A stretch of 62,000 bases of DNA from contig CM022665.1 of the NCBI GenBank assembly GCA_012295275.1, positions 15,501,476 through 15,563,475 on the forward strand, read 5' to 3'. Made by a program: the position numbers and the translations under genes. Positions 56,501 to 62,000 of this stretch are shown here, one piece after another. The DNA comes from Chrysomallon squamiferum (Eukaryota > Mollusca > Gastropoda > Neomphalida > Peltospiridae). The notes under the pieces were generated by a model. The model was given only the letters and a program-made list of their open reading frames with translations. It was not told where the DNA came from and did not search any database. Position 1 is the stretch's first letter, and every line of letters begins with the position of its first letter.

Positions 56501-59500
56501 ACAAGTCAGTGGTCTGACTGGACTGAGTGTTCCTGTACAAGTGGTCTCCGTTCACGACGTAGAATGTTTAAAATGCCAGGAATCACGGAATCCATGTGCA
56601 ACGAAGATCTGATGCAGAAAGAGGCCTGCTCGACTGAAAAATGCAAGGATTCCAAACGAAAGAAGATCAACGTAAATTTTAAATTCCACCATGACTCACA
56701 GCGAGGTCCTTTTGCCTTGTGTGCTGTGACGCCTGGTCTGACTGGTCCCCCTGCAGCCGAACTTGTGGACTGGGGATGAAAGAAAGATGGCGAATGTTCC
56801 TGCATAGATCACAGAAAACTGACGACTGTGGTATTCATTTGCAGGAAAAAGATCTGTGTCGTGGTGCAATGCCTGATTGTTCAATGGCAGATAAGCTAAA
56901 GAATTATACTGGTGAGATACATTTTATTTTTTATTTTTATATTTTTTATGCTCAACTATATGAATTGCAAATAAATGAATAATATTCTCATAAATTATAT
57001 TTATTTAAAAGAGTAGTTCTTCAGACAGTAAGCAAATGCTCAAATAAAAAAATATATATACATGTAGATGCACATTCACAAAATGCACACACATACAAAT
57101 ATAGGCTAACACACAGAACTAACAAATATTAAGAAATTTTAAAACTGCAACTAAAAATCATCTCAATATTTATTTACTAAATTTTTCAATCTCTCTCTTT
57201 TTTTTTTTTTTGTTAATTCATCCTATAATTATTATCGTTTAATATATATATATTTTTTTTTTTTTCCACTGACATGTTTTTACTTAATTTTTTTAAACAG
57301 CTATTTGCTCAGAAGATGCAGATCCTGGACCATGTAGAGGAACTTTTGTCAGGTGGTTTTACAACTCAACCATGGAGAAGTGTCAGGTGTTTAACTATGG
57401 TGGTTGCCGTGGCAATGAAAATAAGTTTGACACTCAGGAAGATTGTGTGGAACTGTGTGCTGAGCACATGAGTGAGTTATTTATAGTATTATAATTATAG
57501 TAATACCAATAACAACAAGATTATAATAATATTAAAGTAACAATAATGATAGTGATAATATTAATAAATATATTTTAAGATTCCAAAGCATTAAAAATTT
57601 CAAGAAATTAATAAACAACAATTCACAGTATGATCTTTAGATAATGTTTTTGTTTTTTTTACTTTTTATTGTTTATTTTTGTCTCAGTATTTAGCAAAAC
57701 AAATGCTTCTGTACATGAAATAAAGACCAAAATATAAGCCTTATTTATAAACAACATATTATTTATATTTTTAGCTGAGGTCCACAGGAAAGCCGAGATG
57801 CTGCGTAAACAGGCAATGATGCAGAAGCAAGAGATGTTGAAACTGCAGATGATGAAGGAACAGCAGATGATGAAACAGAGGCAGATGGAAGCTGAGAAAT
57901 TCAGACGGTCACTGGCAAACATGGATCTCAAAACTCTCATGATGAAGAGAAAGATGATGCAGGGGGTAAAAACAAATAATTTTCTTCTTCTTTTTTTATT
58001 TTTTTATTTATTTTATAAGATTTTATTTATCTAATGTAAGTAATCCTTAACTGGTATATTATTGCAGTAAAGTTAAAAAAGTGTAGGCTTGCTTGTTAAC
58101 AAATATATTGTGTAATTACAGCTGTTTTATATTTTCCTCGGGATCAACCTTTGCTAACAATAAATATAAATAAATGTATAAACCCAGGAATAAAAACTGA
58201 GTAGCTATTTTCTCCAACATCTTCTTGTACAAGTGACTTTATGTCATTGATAGAAAAGAAAATAAGCTGATAAAGTGATGACTTTAAACACTTGAAAATA
58301 AATTTGGTTTTTTCATTAATTAGTTGAAAATGGTAAATACAATATATATGCACTACTTTCAGAATTTGATAAATTTCCTGTCAGCTTTTTAATATTTATT
58401 CTATGAATAAAAACTAAAATTTATTAAGGAAAAAGAGTCATTTGTAATTAATGGGGGAAAAGAAAATTACTGTTCTAAATGTTATCTTTTACTCTCATTT
58501 CAGTCAGCAACTACAGAACTGGAAAAATTGTTTGCCAAAGAAATAAAGAAGAAAATCAAAGCACTGAGAATTCAGAGAAAGAAGAAGAAGATGAAGAAAT
58601 GGCGACTAAAACACAAAAAAGTTCCTCAACAGAGAGACGGGCCAATTGTTGGATGCATGGTCACTCCATGGTCAGAGTGGTCAACATGTACCGTGACCTG
58701 TGGCAAGGGTGTTGTCACAAGAACAAGAATGATAAAAGCCCAGCCACAAAATGGAGGAAGAAAATGTCCACACAAACTGGTGAAAAAGAAAAAGTGCAGA
58801 GCAGGGAAAAAATGCCGTAAGTTATAGCGATTAGTGTTTTTTATCTATCAGTTTTACTATATTTTTACACGCATTTGTCTTTATGTGTTACATATGTGCG
58901 GGACAGTTAAGAGAGGCATTGAGGGGATTATTTTATTGGTTTGGAATCTCTTTGTGTTTTGTATATAGAGGATGTGTATGTGTGTATATATATATATAAA
59001 GTTATTTAGATTTTCAAAATTTAGAAAAAAGCATATATATATATATAAAAGTTATCAGTTGTTTTAATTATAATGTGTTTAGATAAATTGTATATGAATC
59101 AGATCTTCAGAAAACATGTATTAATTTACAGTAATATCATAATATGATTAACAACTGAAGTATTTGTTATTTTCTCATTTCTGCACAAATCTTAAGTTTA
59201 AACATCAAACAAAATAACTTTTTATTTGAAGTGTTGTTAATCAAATTGTCAATAGGCTCCTATTAAATTGAAAATGTATAAAAAGAGATGTTTTGAACAA
59301 TAATAATATTAATAATTAATGCTGCCAACATCAGTAACTTTTTCATAAATTGTTTCAAAATACAGATAAGAATAACTGCTTGCTTGCTTAATTTTTCTTT
59401 TAGCTAAAATAATAACAAATTTCAGTTAAAAGAAAATACAGCTTAAATACATTTTTTTAAAATTAATTAATTAAAAAGAGTGAGAGAGAAGAATTATTAC

Positions 59501-59784
59501 CTAAATAATTAGTAATAAATAATAATAACTGTCATTAATAATAATATAAAATATATATCTTTATTTCAGCAATTAACTGTAAAATGGGTCCATTTGGAGA
59601 CTGGACACCTTGCTCAAAGACTTGTGGCAAGCGCTCAGTGCAGACAAGATGGAGAAGCATTATACAGAAACCTCGACATGGTGGTCTGTCGTGTCCTCCC
59701 CGGAGAGAGAAACGATTCTGCAGCGTACCCATGTGCACGACATCTAAAGTAGGCGGAAATACTACCACTGTCGATGATTCTTGA
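33581..59784 (+). CDS. SPON1: F-spondin / spondin-1-like secreted matrix protein, 5'-incomplete, 13 exons
   Basis: The exons are 33581-33732, 38211-38359, 47124-47197, 50431-50583, 50993-51144, 53771-53921, 54994-55100, 55654-55897, 56484-56911, 57301-57471, 57775-57965, 58504-58816 and 59570-59784. All have AG acceptors and GT donors, and the phases chain without conflict (about 2500 coding bases), except for one frame break inside the ninth exon. Domain order is Reeler, Spondin_N, TSP1 x2, Kunitz/BPTI, basic helical segment, TSP1 x2. F-spondins are secreted extracellular-matrix proteins acting in axon guidance and cell adhesion. A Kunitz domain is known in invertebrate members and absent from vertebrate SPON1, which has six TSP1 repeats against four here. 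The signal peptide and N-terminal part of Reeler are missing; they probably lie upstream of the window. Family identity is secure; the organism and exact C-terminus are not. Confidence 0.9.
34945..35200. repeat. degenerate repeat of near-palindromic TATTATACATAATA units
   Basis: Related units occur at about 34953, 35097-35117 (ggaattatgtataatacctg), 35158-35175 and 35181-35200 (caggtattatacataata). Each is nearly self-complementary, and neighbours are also inverted copies of one another. Confidence 0.6.
35868..36018. repeat. (CATA)n tetranucleotide array
   Basis: Two long CATA runs separated by 'cacacacaatacata', which also occurs at the left edge (35870-35885). This suggests duplication of an internal unit. 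Tyr-Val-Cys-Met frames are artefacts. Confidence 0.95.
37317..37450. repeat. (TAG)n(AAT)n(TAG)n block
   Basis: Symmetric arrangement: TAG-rich, AAT (37372-37412), TAG-rich again. Preceded by CTT/GTT triplets. Confidence 0.88.
38211..38359 (+). CDS. SPON1: F-spondin exon B: second half of Reeler domain
   Basis: Acceptor tattttgcag and donor gtattg bound the exon. It starts at phase 0 with [14 protein letters not shown] and contains the Reeler hallmarks: Cys, 'MSHHYL', then '[14 protein letters not shown]', equivalent to the family pattern 'W-x-A-P-x-x-G-x-G-x-V'. It ends with two bases of an Arg codon completed by the next exon. A different frame of the same exon also stays open for about 65 codons, but it carries no domain and breaks phase with its neighbours. 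Confidence 0.9.
38501..38568. repeat. (GT)n microsatellite
   Basis: About 68 uninterrupted bases, 140 bases after the donor of exon B. Confidence 0.97.
39460..40000 (+). repeat. pyrimidine-rich tract, ~540 bases
   Basis: Mostly T and C in TTC, TTTC and CTT blocks on the sense strand. The 133-codon Phe/Ser-rich open frame across it is a consequence of composition. Confidence 0.8.
40392..40620. repeat. tandem duplication of ~133 bases including a CA run
   Basis: 'act-g-catttgaatgtaaga' occurs at 40404 and 40537, each followed by an 'a-gataaaggtaa'-like block and then 'tttacacac' or 'ttgtacacac' sequence. The CA run (40456-40510) is expanded in copy 1 only. Confidence 0.75.
42125..42210. repeat. 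(CT)n microsatellite
   Basis: About 86 uninterrupted bases, CT on the sense strand of the intron. Confidence 0.97.
45215..45735 (+). repeat. pyrimidine-rich tract, ~520 bases
   Basis: T/C-rich sequence of TTC, TTTTC and ATC blocks, similar to 39460-40000 in the same intron. Phe/Leu-rich frames within are artefacts. Confidence 0.75.
46381..46411. repeat. poly-T run, about 31 bases
   Basis: Homopolymer close to a (CA)n run at 46511-46549 and a (TA)n run at 46726-46750. Confidence 0.9.
46511..46549. repeat. (CA)n microsatellite
   Basis: About 39 bases of CA after a CG-containing lead-in (46500-46510). Confidence 0.93.
47124..47197 (+). CDS. SPON1: F-spondin exon C: C-terminal strand of Reeler domain
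   Basis: A short 74-base exon with acceptor ttcttgcag and donor gtgagt. Joined to the previous exon it reads F-R-A-T-V-I-E-D, then W-Y-K-D, and finishes LKTVLCEE. This is the usual Reeler ending: 'F-x-A-T/S-V' strand, aromatic segment and a final Cys. It is too short to stand out as an open frame alone; phase match on both sides (2-1 on entry, 1-2 on exit) is the main support. Confidence 0.87.
47198..50430 (+). other. intron C-D, 3233 bases
   Basis: Poly-T 47260-47284, (TTTA)n/(TTA)n 47376-47450, a GAT/TTA/GTA triplet-rich stretch 48085-48310 (source of a spurious 148-codon minus-strand frame), poly-A 49181-49211, (ATT)n 50002-50041, (CT)n 50284-50348. 48540-49080 is CpG-containing unique sequence. 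Confidence 0.85.
50284..50348. repeat. (CT)n microsatellite just upstream of exon D
   Basis: Ends about 80 bases before the acceptor at 50429-50430. CT is on the sense strand. Confidence 0.96.
50431..50583 (+). CDS. SPON1: F-spondin exon D: linker and start of Spondin_N domain
   Basis: Acceptor tttctttcag, donor gtgagt. The split codon reads ATG (internal Met), followed by an acidic linker and then [18 protein letters not shown], from base 50492. This is the characteristic N-terminal segment of the Spondin_N domain ('C-x-A-x-Y-x-L-x-F-x-G-x-W-S'), followed by the equally conserved 'HPKDFPSGD'. The exon ends at phase 1. Only a 409-base intron separates it from the next exon. Confidence 0.93.
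50584..50992 (+). other. intron D-E, 409 bases
   Basis: Contains (TTTA)n at 50651-50682, (CT)n at 50771-50821 and an (AAAG)n run at 50863-50920. The (CT)n run lies about 170 bases before the acceptor. Confidence 0.9.
50993..51144 (+). CDS. SPON1: F-spondin exon E: Spondin_N core
   Basis: Acceptor ttattctag (TAG type), donor gtaagt. With the split Ile codon it reads [20 protein letters not shown], then IWEYGQYAT, and ends in LQIDMKRN. The family pattern 'HWS-x-x-I/V-G-A-T-H', 'W-x-x-G-x-x-A' and 'E-x-G' is obvious. It is the last CpG-rich exon of the gene: CpG dinucleotides occur every 15-20 bases here and become rare in the following intron. Confidence 0.93.
52238..52430 (+). mobile_element. 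possible fragment of an old dispersed repeat (SINE-like)
   Basis: 'gcatataaaagatccttggc' followed by 'tgcagaaagagtaac' (52368-52402) resembles a sequence block I associate with dispersed molluscan repeats ('cataaaagatcccttgctgc'). No tRNA-like head, poly-A tail or target-site duplication could be defined. The identification rests on memory of that motif and is uncertain. Confidence 0.25.
53506..53547. repeat. (CA)n microsatellite
   Basis: About 42 bases of CA, followed by degenerate CA-rich sequence to 53700, 70 bases before exon F. Confidence 0.94.
53771..53921 (+). CDS. SPON1: F-spondin exon F: Spondin_N core with PSPDW motif
   Basis: Acceptor tttttcacag, donor gtctgt (non-consensus at +3 to +5 but required by phase). 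It encodes [16 protein letters not shown], then a stretch ending [17 protein letters not shown]. 'R-T-V/I-V/I-K', 'L-W-G-P' and especially 'S-L-x-T-M-x-G-P-S-P-D-W' are signature blocks of Spondin_N. The final Gly codon is split and completed by the next exon (GVS). Confidence 0.94.
53922..54993 (+). other. intron F-G, 1072 bases
   Basis: AT-rich, CpG-poor; (AATG)n at 53970-53995, a GA-rich stretch at 54415-54475 and (GT)n at 54485-54575. No other content is seen. Confidence 0.85.
54994..55100 (+). CDS. SPON1: F-spondin exon G: C-terminal part of Spondin_N
   Basis: Acceptor tttaatttcag, donor gtacaa. Encodes [20 protein letters not shown], followed by [16 protein letters not shown]. The family blocks 'G-V-S-x-F-D-L-C', 'C-x-W' and 'P-x-D-A-G-T-D-x-G' are all present. 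N-C-T is a possible, though rare-type, N-glycosylation sequon. Ends in phase 0. Confidence 0.94.
55101..55653 (+). other. intron G-H, 553 bases
   Basis: AT-rich with homopolymers (poly-T 55494-55513 and 55588-55605; a C-run at 55323-55330). Nothing else is seen. Confidence 0.85.
55654..55897 (+). CDS. SPON1: F-spondin exon H: end of Spondin_N and Met/Lys-rich linker
   Basis: Acceptor ccttttcag, donor gtaagt. The first half finishes the Spondin_N domain, with 'P-P-E-R-I-T-x-I-T', 'N-N-P-x-S-P-F-Y-G' and 'M-K-P-L-A-M-L-T-I'. The second half is a linker ([13 protein letters not shown]) that runs into a Lys/Met-only tract, [10 protein letters not shown], just before the splice donor. The tract may be a basic surface patch; its function is not known. 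Ends at phase 1. Confidence 0.92.
55898..56483 (+). other. intron H-I, 586 bases
   Basis: AT-rich, CpG-poor unique sequence; no repeats of note and no other feature seen. Confidence 0.85.
56484..56911 (+). CDS. SPON1: F-spondin exon I: TSP1 repeats 1 and 2, with a frame break between them
   Basis: Acceptor aacatttcag, donor gtgaga. TSP1 repeat 1 (56495-56644) is entered in frame from exon [21 protein letters not shown], ending in a Cys of 'TEKC'. Repeat 2 (56725-56880) is [20 protein letters not shown], ending 'MPDC'. Repeat 2 is read one base earlier than repeat 1. The repeat-1 frame stops at 56777-56779 and the repeat-2 frame has a stop at 56692-56694, so the switch must fall in 56695-56724. 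Tiny GT-AG introns available there (30 or 34 bases) do not restore the frame. A missing T in the TTTT run at 56710-56713 is the simplest explanation. Repeat 2 has the CxxTCG O-fucosylation motif; repeat 1 does not. Confidence 0.88.
56912..57300 (+). other. intron I-J, 389 bases
   Basis: AT-rich; a short CA-rich stretch at 57065-57110 and poly-T near the acceptor. Nothing else is seen. Confidence 0.85.
57301..57471 (+). CDS. SPON1: F-spondin exon J: Kunitz/BPTI serine-protease-inhibitor domain
   Basis: Acceptor ttttaaacag, donor gtgagt; a single exon encodes the whole domain (57306-57458, 51 residues from first to last Cys). All six cysteines are present with spacing 8-15-7-12-3, identical to the BPTI pattern. 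The reactive loop reads GPCRG, so P1 would be Arg, predicting trypsin-like targets such as plasmin-type proteases. 'F-x-Y-G-G-C-x-G-N-x-N-x-F' is intact. NST in the first loop is a possible N-glycosylation site. Kunitz domains occur in nematode and insect F-spondins but not in vertebrate SPON1. Inhibitory activity is inferred. Confidence 0.95.
   Translation, partial: LFAQKMQILDHVEELLSGGFTTQPWRSVRCLTMVVAVAMKISLTLRKIVWNCVLST
57472..57774 (+). other. intron J-K, 303 bases
   Basis: The shortest intron here; AT-rich with AAT-type triplets. No other feature is seen. Confidence 0.85.
57775..57965 (+). CDS. SPON1: F-spondin exon K: Met/Gln/Lys-rich helical segment
   Basis: Acceptor atatttttag, donor gtaaaa within a G5 run. 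It encodes about 63 residues with no Cys, Pro or Gly until the end, starting [20 protein letters not shown] and continuing with repeated MM, QQ and KQ. Such composition predicts a long charged helix or coiled coil. It separates the Kunitz domain from TSP1 repeat 3. The opposite strand is open over the same stretch but has no recognisable domain. Ends at phase 0. Confidence 0.85.
57966..58503 (+). other. intron K-L, 538 bases
   Basis: AT-rich unique sequence. No repeats of note. Confidence 0.85.
58504..58816 (+). CDS. SPON1: F-spondin exon L: basic helix and TSP1 repeat 3
   Basis: Acceptor ctcatttcag, donor gtaagt. The first 50 residues continue the helix and become strongly basic, including [18 protein letters not shown], a candidate heparin-binding or protease-sensitive segment (inference). 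TSP1 repeat 3 spans 58654-58815: [19 protein letters not shown], then RTRMI and the ending CRAGKKC. WSEW (C-mannosylation type) and CTVTCG (O-fucosylation type, CxxS/TCG) are intact. The repeat resembles the penultimate TSP1 repeat of F-spondins, including its basic C-terminal end. A second open frame across the exon is a shadow. Confidence 0.93.
58817..59569 (+). other. intron L-M, 753 bases
   Basis: AT-rich; short TA runs (58985-58998, 59034-59046). Contains the first copy of a ~105-base block repeated at 60526-60630. Confidence 0.85.
59316..59420. repeat. copy 1 of a dispersed ~105-base duplicate
   Basis: Shares 'acatcagtaa', 'ttgtttcaaaataca', 'aataac-gcttgcttgctt' and 'cttttag' in the same order and spacing with 60526-60630. 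The two copies flank exon M in the same orientation. Confidence 0.75.
59570..59784 (+). CDS. SPON1: F-spondin exon M: TSP1 repeat 4 and stop
   Basis: Acceptor ctttatttcag. TSP1 repeat 4 spans 59578-59736: [20 protein letters not shown], ending 'CSVPMC'. The first Trp of the WxxW motif is Phe here, while CSKTCG is retained. Reading on gives a short tail ([15 protein letters not shown]) and TGA at 59782-59784. Alternatively, a weak donor AAA|gtaggc after 59748, at phase 0, could splice to 61323, which is also phase 0. The C-terminus therefore remains undecided. Confidence 0.9.
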
Positions 59785-59870
59785 TTAATTCCTCATTAAA
59801 TTTCAGCTTCCACCAACAAATGTATCCATGGTAGCAACTGAAAAACATAAAAAATTTTTTTTTAAAAAAG

Positions 59871-59876
59871 AATAAA
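59871..59876 (+). promoter_or_regulatory. candidate polyadenylation signal AATAAA
   Basis: The hexamer lies 87 bases after the TGA of exon M, in an A-rich stretch. It would serve the transcript that terminates in exon M. In AT-rich DNA this hexamer is common by chance, so support is weak. Confidence 0.3.
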
Positions 59877-60525
59877 GAAATTAATTCATAGTTACAGTCT
59901 TTGATAAATGTGGGAGGGTGGTGTGGGCTTTTTATTATTGTTGTTATTATTTTTTCTTCCTTTTTTTTTATTACAATTTTTAATTTTTTAATTTATTTAT
60001 TTATTTTTATTTTTATCTTTATTTTTATCTTTTTTTTTTAATTATTATTATTTTATTCACTTATTGTTTATGATTTTATTAATATTTATTTGTTTTTTAA
60101 TCGGTGGTAAGTTTATTAATCTAATAAGCATGTTTATCAGTCCCTTGATATTTTATAACAAAATCCATTCAGTTTTTATTTTATTATTTTCCAGATAGCA
60201 TGAATAGTTGTTCTTTCTTAAGTTTATAACTCAAATAATGATCTTTATAGAGCATGGCTAAATTTATAAGTAGTTTAGATTTGAAATTATTAAAATAAAT
60301 AAGAAGCTGAATGTATTTGTTCTAAAGCTAAGTGTCATTTAAGAAGAAAAAAGAAACTGAAGAAAAGAAAAATATTAAACATTTAACAATAGCTAATTAT
60401 GAGCTACAACTTAATACAGTTAAATTTCTGTAAAAACAAACACAAAATGTTCATGATTTTCTGAAACGAAATGCATTGTATATTCAGCTTCAAGTACAGA
60501 ATATAATTATGAAGCATGATAAACC

Positions 60526-60630
60526 AAATTAATGCTGTCTACATCAGTAATCATATCCATAAGTTGTTTCAAAATACATGTAATAATAACAGCTTGCTTG
60601 CTTTCTTTTAGTTTCAGTAATAACTTTGTA
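60526..60630. repeat. copy 2 of the dispersed ~105-base duplicate
   Basis: Same-orientation counterpart of 59316-59420, about 1.2 kb away, with scattered substitutions and small indels. This suggests an old duplication or two insertions of one repeat family. Confidence 0.75.
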
Positions 60631-61171
60631 AGATAAAGTGTACCTTTGTTAATATGCACACTTTAAAATAATTGTTTTATTTGTTTGTGGCAAAATATCT
60701 TTGCTACTAATAAAGTATTACATTAGATTGAGGATACTGCAACTTTGCAGTGATTTGCTTTTGGTTATCAGGATTTTTCTATATATAAAATTTATCATGT
60801 AGGTTTATGGTCATTCTTAATTATTAGCAAAGTTTTGTTTGTCATTAACAAATAAAACCTAAATTTTGAACTACACAAAATATATTTACTAGTAAGGTAC
60901 ACTTTAAAAATAATTGTCAAAGTTTGACACCAAGGTTTTACTTTAAGTATAACAACAGCATTCTGATTCAAGTGAAAATGTTTTCTTGTAAGCTGTAGAA
61001 GGCAAATTTGGTGTTCCACAAAAAGCATATATAATGATATGAAAAAATAACACTATCACAATATTTCAAATTAGACAGAATTTTATAAAATTTTGGTGTC
61101 ACAACTAATGACTGTTACCTTTAGTGTCAATTAAATTTACGATTTCAGTTTTTATTTATTATTTTTATTTA

Positions 61172-61201
61172 TATATTTATTTATTTATTATTATTATTAT
61201 G

Positions 61202-61244
<43 letters not shown>

Positions 61245-61260
61245 TGTTATTATTATTATT
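61172..61260. repeat. (TTTA)n/(TTA)n block
   Basis: AT triplets ending about 60 bases before the candidate acceptor at 61321-61322. Confidence 0.9.
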
Positions 61261-61322
61261 TTTTTTATTTTTTTGTTTTTTTTGTATTGTTATTCATCTC
61301 TTTGTAATCGCTTAATTTTCAG

Positions 61323-61373
61323 CTGGAGCAAGATATGCTAAGGTTCATGATGTACCATCATCATTATAACTAA
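61323..61373 (+). CDS. possible alternative terminal exon of the F-spondin gene
   Basis: A good acceptor (cttaattttcag) precedes 61323. Read at phase 0 it gives LEQDMLRFMMYHHHYN followed by TAA at 61371-61373. It would join in frame to the shared part of exon M (59570-59748) if the donor gtaggc at 59749 is used. The sequence after the stop is less AT-simple than the surroundings and could be a 3' UTR. The donor is weak, and the short peptide carries no domain. Confidence 0.42.
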   Translation: MEQDMLRFMMYHHHYN

Positions 61374-62000
61374 ACAAAAAAACAAAAGACTTATCCTTCA
61401 TTGTGCTTCTTTGAACATGTGACCTCAATTGACCAATAGAAAAAGCTGTAACGAATGGCTGCTGTTTCTGTTGCCAAAACTTCTTATTACAGCAAGATTA
61501 TATTGAACAAGCTTTAAAAGTGCATGAACAGAACTACAAAAGCATTTCTTCAAACAAGAAGAAAAATACAAGAAAAAGGAAAAGTGATAAATAATTAAAA
61601 AAAAAAAAAAAATACTAAATAACCAGACCTTTGCAGTTTTTTTCAACTTCAGCTCAGCTCACATTTGATATATTATATTCCTAACAGTTAATACTCTTTT
61701 GAGTTTTATTTGCAAATCTTGTCTTGTGCCTTTGTAACAGCATCAGTTGTGGAGCTTTCTTAATGCATGTTTTTGTGGATTAATTTATTAATGTAAGAAG
61801 CAAGAAAAAAAACAAGACTATTTGTTTACAAGTGTTTGCTTCCATATGCGTGCATTTTGATTCCATGTTTCAATATTATTATCATTTATTTATTTTATTT
61901 TATTTTATTTCATTATTTTTATTACATTTTATTATGTTATATTATATTAAAATATAATATATTATATTAATATATTATATTCTATTATAATGTAATATAT
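61374..62000 (+). other. possible 3' UTR and downstream flank
   Basis: 61374-61580 is less AT-simple than its surroundings, compatible with a UTR. An A-run is at 61598-61612. The last 120 bases are TTTA and ATATT repeats. No polyadenylation hexamer with clear context and no further gene is seen. Confidence 0.45.

Larger units (their letters stand above)
59785..61322 (+). other. 3' noncoding sequence or last intron
   Basis: This is 3' UTR and flank if the TGA at 59784 is used, or an intron of about 1574 bases (from 59749) if the exon at 61323 is used. It includes TTTA-rich sequence (59990-60060), the second copy of the duplicate, and (TTA)n at 61172-61260. No separate gene is seen. Confidence 0.7.

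Noticed and set aside
56671-56705. Tiny intron (30 or 34 bases) as explanation of the frame break in exon I
   Set aside because: Removal of 30 bases keeps the wrong frame and removal of 34 bases leads to an immediate stop; such lengths are also unusually small.
57659-57940. 93-codon minus-strand frame opposite exon K
   Set aside because: It is the antisense shadow of the Met/Gln/Lys-rich exon.

Overview
This is a eukaryotic, intron-rich, AT-rich window packed with microsatellites: long (CT)n, (CA)n, (ATT)n, (AAC)n and (CATA)n runs and dozens of A/T homopolymers. The one gene I can support is the 3' part of a large plus-strand F-spondin (spondin-1) gene, with thirteen phase-compatible coding exons between 33581 and 59784 and a possible extra 3' exon at 61323-61373. 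The architecture (Reeler, Spondin_N, TSP1 repeats, one Kunitz domain) is the invertebrate F-spondin type. The kilobase introns and repeat style suggest a mollusc, probably a cephalopod; that assignment is inference.

Layout. 1-33580: no supported coding sequence. It is most likely the end of an intron, because the first recognised exon opens inside the Reeler domain and the signal-peptide exon is missing. It holds microsatellites, a perfect 18-bp hairpin (502-541), a 34-36 codon tandem repeat (18520-18729), an E-box-bearing minisatellite (24490-25300) and some low-repeat islands that may be regulatory. 33581-47197: three exons complete the Reeler domain, separated by introns of 4.5 and 8.8 kb. 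50431-55897: five exons encode the Spondin_N domain and a Met/Lys-rich linker. 56484-56911: one exon carries TSP1 repeats 1 and 2, in different reading frames. 57301-57471: Kunitz domain. 57775-58816: a long basic, Met/Gln-rich helical segment and TSP1 repeat 3. 59570-59784: TSP1 repeat 4 and a stop. 59785-62000: noncoding sequence with a duplicated ~105-bp block and the possible alternative terminal exon.

The exons appear to form one secreted extracellular-matrix protein of roughly 830 residues visible here. Reeler and Spondin_N would mediate matrix or receptor contact, the TSP1 repeats carry Trp and Cys glycosylation motifs, and the Kunitz domain has complete inhibitor cysteine spacing with Arg at P1. 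The three most notable observations are the one-base frame break between TSP1 repeats 1 and 2 (probably a missing T in a T-run), the sharp drop in CpG frequency near 51.3 kb in the middle of the gene, and two competing C-termini.
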